From the NCBI GenBank assembly GCA_000961585.1, contig LADN01000035.1, positions 1-64,000 of the forward strand: a stretch of DNA of 64,000 bases, in the 5' to 3' direction. A model generated the notes under the pieces. It did not search any database and was not told the DNA's origin. It worked only from the letters and a program-made list of their open reading frames with translations. Below, piece after piece: positions 59,828 to 64,000 of this stretch (positions are counted from its first letter, which is position 1; each line of letters starts with the position of its first letter). The DNA is from Peptococcaceae bacterium BRH_c4a (GTDB lineage: Bacteria > Bacillota > Desulfotomaculia > Desulfotomaculales > Desulfocucumaceae). A program made the translations under genes and the position numbers.

Positions 59828-62203
59828 CTATACTATTACGGCAGATTTAAAAGGATTGGGTCCGATCAGCCTCAACCTGTCAACAAAGGATTTGGCTTCC
59901 CTGGCAAAATAATCAACTTCACCCAGCCTTATCCTTAAAAACTTCACTCTTTCCTGATCCATCCTCATGTCCCTGAGGGTTTCTCTAATATTGCCGAGGC
60001 GTTCCTCCGCCCGGTCGGAACCCGTAATATAATGACACTCATCAGACCGGCAGCCGGCCAGTATAAATCCGTCTACGCCGATTGATATACCATCCTTAAT
60101 CAATACCATATTTACTGATCCCGCACACCTAACGGAAATTATATGAATGTTGGCCGGGAAGTCTATTCCCCTGCGGCCCGCCTCCTGGACCACGGGATAG
60201 GCATCGTTTTCACACATGAAGGCGATTACCACCGGTTCCCCGGGAGCGGTTTCCTTTATTTTTCCGCCAATCATGGCTACCTGCTGCTTTATGCCAAAAC
60301 CCTGGGGCACAATGCACTGGCGAGGGCAGGACCCCATACAAATATGGCAGCCCCGGCAATATAATTCATTTGGGACCGGAAACCCCTGGTTATCCAGGTA
60401 AAACACCCCGTAAGGGCATTCCTCCACGCATCTTTTGCACTTGTCGCATTCCGACCTGTCGACTGCAGCCACCAAAGGCGAAACATAGACAGTATTGCCC
60501 CCGGTTTTTAATACCCTCCCGGCTGCCGCCAGGGAACTTTTTACCGTATTCCCCATATCCATGGGCTCCGTACAGCAGCCGGCGAAATATATACCCTGAT
60601 CAACAGATTCCAGAGGAAAACACTGCTTATGGCCGGCATAAAACCCTCCTGCGCTGATAAGGCCATATCTGTCAAGGTATTCCAACGAGCGTCCATGCTG
60701 CCGAATAATACCCGAACCATTCGGGGTTATTCCCACCGCCAGCACAACCAGATCGGCATCAATTTGAAAAATTCGTGCAGCCAGTGTATCCTCAGCCGTG
60801 ATTTTAAGTACGCCCGATGACTCCGCCCTAACCTCGGACGGATTTGTTCGTATGAACACCACCCCGGCCCTCTGTGCCCGAACATACAGATCCTCGTACT
60901 CGCCCGGAGTCCTTATGTCGTTGTATAATATATAAACCCTGTTTTTGTGATTTTTTTCCTTAATATAAAGAGCCTGTTTAATGGAGGCTGTGCAGCACAC
61001 CGATGAACACCAGCCCTGATGCCACACATCACGGCTTCCGGCGCACTGGATAAAAACGATACTCCTCGCCTCACTCCCGCTCCCGGGGCAAATAATCTCT
61101 CCCCCGGTGGGCCCGTCCTCCGCAGTCATCCTCTCCATCTGCATATTGGTTATTACTCCAGGTAAAACACCATAACCAAATCTCTCTATCCTTTCAGCCG
61201 GGTATGAACTCCAGCCCGTGGCCACCACCGCCGAACCGAATTTTATTCTTTTCTCTTCCGGCTGCCGGCTGAAGTCTATGGCCCCCGCCGGGCAAGCTCG
61301 CTTACAGGCGTCACATCCGTCTGGACAGTGCTTCCTTTCAATCAGGTATGTGCCTTCGGGATCCAGAGGGTAAGGCGAACGGGCGGCCTTATTCCTTCCA
61401 ATATTAAAATTATAGCTGTCAGCAGTCTCCACAGGACAGACATCAACGCATTTACCGCAGCCGTTGCAAAGTCCCTCCCGCACATACCGGGGGGTGGTTA
61501 CCACGGTGACCTCGTATCTGCCGGCACTCCCCTCTAACCGGGTAACTTCCGAAAGGGTCATGAGCCTGACTTTTCCGGTCTCGCGGATTTTTTGGTAAAG
61601 ATATGTCAAACCACACCTGGCATCACACATACGCGGAAAGATTTTATTTAAGCGCACAACATTGCCGCCCAGGTATGCTTCTCTCTCTATAAGGGTAACA
61701 TTGATACCTGCTTCAGCAATGTCAAGGGCGGCTGTAAGACCGGCAAGTCCCCCTCCCACCACAGCCACCTCCCTGTTTCCGGGTAGCGTAACCGGGATAT
61801 GAGGATCGGTCAACCTAGCCCTGGCAGTCCACATCCGAATCAGGTTTACCGCTTTTCTCAGGGCTCCATCCAAATTCCCCCGGTGCGGAAAGGCGCAGCC
61901 TTCCCTTATATCCACCCTTAGGACCATTTCTTCGGGAAGGCCGGTTTCGGCTGCCAGACTGGAGAATAATCCATCGTTGACGCCGTAAGGGCAGCCGGCC
62001 AGTATAACGCAGTCCAGACCTTTTAGCAGAATATCGTTCCTTATAAGGTCCCTGCCATCGTCACCACACAACCAGGGATGCAACTGCCTTGCTCCCACTG
62101 ATTTTTTTAATTTGGCCAGTTCTTCTTCCAACCGGGTAAAATTTATTACGTCAGATACCAAACCCTGGCAGCCGCATATAAATATCCCTATCTTTTTAGC
62201 CAC
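59828..62203 (-). CDS. Full-length HdrA-MvhD-type flavoprotein linked to Apr-like genes
   Basis: A 791-residue protein. Order: HdrA N-terminal segment (FICGCQGLVSDVINFTRLEEELA; WLCGDDGRD), FAD motif VVGGGLAGLTAALDIA near 150, and the HdrA segment FPRMCDARCGLTY. An inserted ferredoxin follows (CNGCGKCVDVCP; CPDGCDACKRACP), then AGSRDVWHQGWCSSVCC, a C-terminal ferredoxin (CDKCKRCVEECPYG; CRGCHICMGSCPR) and an MvhD-like domain (VRCAGSVNMVLI, LAGCRSDECHY). It unites features that in QmoA and QmoB are divided, so it is a complete HdrA rather than a Qmo subunit. It probably feeds electrons to the Apr-like pair upstream. Confidence 0.9.
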   Translation of the reverse strand: MAKKIGIFICGCQGLVSDVINFTRLEEELAKLKKSVGARQLHPWLCGDDGRDLIRNDILLKGLDCVILAGCPYGVNDGLFSSLAAETGLPEEMVLRVDIREGCAFPHRGNLDGALRKAVNLIRMWTARARLTDPHIPVTLPGNREVAVVGGGLAGLTAALDIAEAGINVTLIEREAYLGGNVVRLNKIFPRMCDARCGLTYLYQKIRETGKVRLMTLSEVTRLEGSAGRYEVTVVTTPRYVREGLCNGCGKCVDVCPVETADSYNFNIGRNKAARSPYPLDPEGTYLIERKHCPDGCDACKRACPAGAIDFSRQPEEKRIKFGSAVVATGWSSYPAERIERFGYGVLPGVITNMQMERMTAEDGPTGGEIICPGSGSEARSIVFIQCAGSRDVWHQGWCSSVCCTASIKQALYIKEKNHKNRVYILYNDIRTPGEYEDLYVRAQRAGVVFIRTNPSEVRAESSGVLKITAEDTLAARIFQIDADLVVLAVGITPNGSGIIRQHGRSLEYLDRYGLISAGGFYAGHKQCFPLESVDQGIYFAGCCTEPMDMGNTVKSSLAAAGRVLKTGGNTVYVSPLVAAVDRSECDKCKRCVEECPYGVFYLDNQGFPVPNELYCRGCHICMGSCPRQCIVPQGFGIKQQVAMIGGKIKETAPGEPVVIAFMCENDAYPVVQEAGRRGIDFPANIHIISVRCAGSVNMVLIKDGISIGVDGFILAGCRSDECHYITGSDRAEERLGNIRETLRDMRMDQERVKFLRIRLGEVDYFAREAKSFVDRLRLIGPNPFKSAVIV

Positions 62204-62259
62204 TTACAGCATCCTTTACCCGAAACAGCCTTCTAAATAATATTTCTCCAGACAGCCGG

Positions 62260-62280
62260 CGGCGCCACAGAGAATGAAAA
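62260..62280. repeat. Short dispersed repeat word
   Basis: The word CGGCGCCACAGAGAATG (62260-62276) is a near copy of one at 30318-30334; GAGAATGAAAA also occurs at 25943. It lies between the AprB-like and HdrA-like genes, inside a weak 62-codon frame. Confidence 0.55.
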
Positions 62281-62361
62281 CATTTAATTTTGTTAGCCTG
62301 CAGGAAACGCTTACGCATTCTGGATTCCGACAGAATAAGGTCTTCAGTATCATCTGTTTTA

Positions 62362-62706
62362 TCAATCTTCATCTTCATCGTCACCGCTTACCAGTGTTTT
62401 CATTACGAACCTCTCCACTTTGCCGTTACAGTCAATGGATGTCCAGGTGACGCTGTTTGTCCCCACCATGGGTATCAGTTTGCCCGGAAAATACGCCAAC
62501 TGGTACTGTAACACAGTCTGAATGGCCTGCCTGGGACATGCCTTTGTGCAAGTCATGCAGTCCCAGCAATCTCCGGGCTCACGAATAATGGCCTTCAGTG
62601 ACTCTTTATGCATAGTCATAAGATTGCCCGGGCATACCTGCTCACAAAGCGGTTCCTTTTCACCCTGGCAGCCATCGCATTTTGTGGGATCGACTTTTGG
62701 GGGCAT
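62362..62706 (-). CDS. AprB-like two-cluster ferredoxin
   Basis: A 114-residue paralogue of AprB. The cluster motifs CDGCQGEKEPLCEQVCP and CWDCMTCTKACP align with those of AprB (57315-57755) without gaps in the cysteine spacing. The C-terminal tail is about 30 residues shorter and ends in an acidic GDDEDED, so it cannot wrap the alpha subunit as AprB does. It has an AGGAGG site and lies 62 bases after the AprA-like gene. Confidence 0.9.
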   Translation of the reverse strand: MPPKVDPTKCDGCQGEKEPLCEQVCPGNLMTMHKESLKAIIREPGDCWDCMTCTKACPRQAIQTVLQYQLAYFPGKLIPMVGTNSVTWTSIDCNGKVERFVMKTLVSGDDEDED

Positions 62707-62735
62707 CTTAAATCCTCCTTACCTCCAAACCATAA

Positions 62736-62770
62736 AGCTGATAGCTTACCGCTTAGAGCTAACAGCTATT
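62736..62770. repeat. 7-bp tandem repeat at the AprA-like stop codon
   Basis: Five units of period 7 (AGCTGAT, AGCTTAC, CGCTTAG, AGCTAAC, AGCTATT). The last unit overlaps the stop codon of the AprA-like gene. Confidence 0.8.
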
Positions 62771-64000
62771 ATATGCTCTGCTTTCTGCGGTCACCCGGCA
62801 CCAATTGCTGATAGGGAACCTTGAAGCATTTTACCTCGTCAGTTTCAGCATCCCATCTGGAGTTTATAAAACAGTCATAATCCGGATTGGTTTCGGGGTA
62901 ATCAGTTCTGTTGACGTACCCCGGAAAACGGGTTTCTTTTCTGAAGCTTATGTGTTCGATAACCAGCTGGCATACATCCAGGCGGTTTATGACATCCCAG
63001 GCCAGCTGCAAATCATGCAGATCTCTGGCACACAAATATTGCAACTGATCATTTCTCATCCTCTTTATATGCTTACGGGCAATGCTCAGGTAAGTTTCAT
63101 TGACAAAGTACCAGTGGGTCCGGCCACCGCAATACTCATCCATTATTTTTTGCATGCGGGATTCCATATCCTTTGGGGATACGCCTCCGGACAATGTTCC
63201 GTCCGTCCACACACCCTCCGGGGACTTTTCCTCAAACCTTCTCATCGGGCCATAAGTTCTATTTTCCATGTCATCCAAAGTATCAGGATTGATTTCCAAC
63301 AGTTGGTAACTATTGTCCTTCAGGGCCTTTACCATGTGGCGGGCTGCAATCCTGCCACATGTCCAGGAACCTGATATAAACCTGCTGGGAGCTGCACCCA
63401 GGGCGTCACCGGACACATAAAGCCGGTCAACGGTTGTTTCCCGGGATATATCTCTGGTCCAGGCTCCGGACATACCTGCATGGGCCCCTACCAGGTGCGG
63501 ATCTCCCCCGTCCAGCTCTATTGGTTCCCTGGAGGGATCATGATCGTTGCAGCCCCAGTAAAGGACGATGGAGGGGCTCATATCCAGATACTGGCCCTTA
63601 AGGCCGATAACCTTGGCGGAATCTCCCCTGGTGGTATCCATATATATGGGGCTGCGATGGGCAAGGGTTTCCCTTTGGAAGGCCAGCATACGGATTGGGG
63701 TTGGGGCTGTGTGCCCTCCCCAGGAAAGATAGTAAGGGTCCTTTTCCATAAAGGAATCCCCAAGGGCGTTTACCATTGGAGCACCCATACCTATGGCTAG
63801 GGTGCCGGTGGGAGAAAAGGTGTCCTTGGTCCTCACCGGCACCAGGCGCATATCGAAGGAGGTCATTTCGGCCCCGGCCCGCTTGCACATGGCGTAGGAC
63901 GAACCGCAGTTAAAGGGGAAATACCATATCCTGTGGTGAGCATCTCTTCTGTTATTAGGCCGCCAAAGCCCTGCGGCGCCTCCGGTGCAAAGCAAGGTAA
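62769..64000 (-). CDS. AprA-like flavoprotein, N terminus beyond the window
   Basis: The C-terminal 410 or so residues of an AprA paralogue; the frame is open to the window edge. Shared with AprA are MRLVPVRTKDTFSPTG (catalytic arginine region), LVGAHAGMSGAW (active-site histidine) and YVSGDALGAAPSRFISGSWTCGRIAA. Different is the pocket loop after SPTG: AIGMGAPMVNALGDSF here against AWFLLFKSRATNAFGEEY in AprA. The region before the histidine motif is also about 20 to 40 residues shorter. It may reduce or oxidise a substrate other than APS. Confidence 0.85.
   Translation of the reverse strand, partial: TLLCTGGAAGLWRPNNRRDAHHRIWYFPFNCGSSYAMCKRAGAEMTSFDMRLVPVRTKDTFSPTGTLAIGMGAPMVNALGDSFMEKDPYYLSWGGHTAPTPIRMLAFQRETLAHRSPIYMDTTRGDSAKVIGLKGQYLDMSPSIVLYWGCNDHDPSREPIELDGGDPHLVGAHAGMSGAWTRDISRETTVDRLYVSGDALGAAPSRFISGSWTCGRIAARHMVKALKDNSYQLLEINPDTLDDMENRTYGPMRRFEEKSPEGVWTDGTLSGGVSPKDMESRMQKIMDEYCGGRTHWYFVNETYLSIARKHIKRMRNDQLQYLCARDLHDLQLAWDVINRLDVCQLVIEHISFRKETRFPGYVNRTDYPETNPDYDCFINSRWDAETDEVKCFKVPYQQLVPGDRRKQSI

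Noticed and set aside
59828-62203. Calling the 791-residue protein a QmoA-QmoB fusion
   Set aside because: It has one FAD domain and one full HdrA layout plus MvhD, not two flavoprotein halves, so HdrA-MvhD is the better description.
62196-62384. 62-codon minus-strand frame between the AprB-like and HdrA-like genes
   Set aside because: It overlaps the AprB-like 3' end, lacks a clear ribosome site and includes a dispersed repeat word.
1-64000. CRISPR array
   Set aside because: The repeats present have 7 to 9 bp periods or are long single hairpins; no regular repeat-spacer pattern or cas gene was seen.
1-64000. tRNA or rRNA genes
   Set aside because: No GTTCRA-type T loop with matching acceptor stem or conserved rRNA stretch was noticed; a tRNA search program would settle this.

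Overview
The window reads as a chromosomal segment of an endospore-forming, sulfate-reducing Firmicute, most like the Desulfotomaculum/Pelotomaculum group (Peptococcaceae). Three things point there. There is a Gram-positive dcw cluster with spore-type members (FtsW/SpoVE, a PASTA transpeptidase, and nearby a DacF-like carboxypeptidase and a GH18 cortex-type hydrolase). The sulfate reduction operon has the order sat-aprB-aprA-qmoA-qmoB-hdrC-hdrB, with HdrCB where Gram-negative reducers carry QmoC. Shine-Dalgarno sites are strong and TTG/GTG starts are frequent. The species cannot be named from sequence alone.

Region 1 (1-21.8 kb, minus strand): a complete division and cell-wall cluster, in transcription order mraZ, rsmH, ftsL, spoVD/ftsI, murE, murF, mraY, murD, ftsW/spoVE, murG, murC, murB, murA, ftsQ, two DUF881 genes, sbp, ftsA, ftsZ. 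It is headed by six MraZ boxes spaced exactly 10 bp apart. Region 2 (21.8-26.1 kb): a long inverted-repeat element (second copy; the first is at 1-433), a RelBE-type and a BrnTA-type toxin-antitoxin pair, a PHP phosphatase and a MetE-like protein. Region 3 (26.1-35.6 kb): a GH57-GT4 fusion with a DUF4912 protein, Fur, DacF, Fur-box-controlled feoAB, a 49-residue small protein and the GH18 hydrolase. Region 4 (35.7-43.5 kb): an MFS transporter, a GlcD/GlcF-type oxidase pair, an acyl-CoA ligase, a DASS anion transporter with a duplicated operator, and an unknown protein.

Region 5 (43.5-49.9 kb, more AT-rich): a promoter overlapped by a near-consensus Rex-type palindrome, an IS1634-like transposase gene that by eye has lost most of its catalytic residues, a TauE/SafE permease - membrane protein - CBS operon, a 51-residue small ORF and ylbF. 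Region 6 (49.9-59.8 kb, minus): sat with a TAATG-coupled mini-ORF, aprBA, qmoAB and hdrCB. Here Sat activates sulfate, AprBA reduces APS, and QmoAB plus HdrCB carry electrons to AprBA. Region 7 (59.8 kb to the edge, minus): a second, divergent module made of an AprA-like flavoprotein (cut by the window edge), a short AprB-like ferredoxin and a full-length HdrA-MvhD-type protein. This last module is the best candidate for an undescribed redox system.

Across the whole window the gaps carry degenerate 7-bp tandem repeats of unrelated sequence, very often starting at a stop codon. No rRNA, tRNA or CRISPR array was seen.
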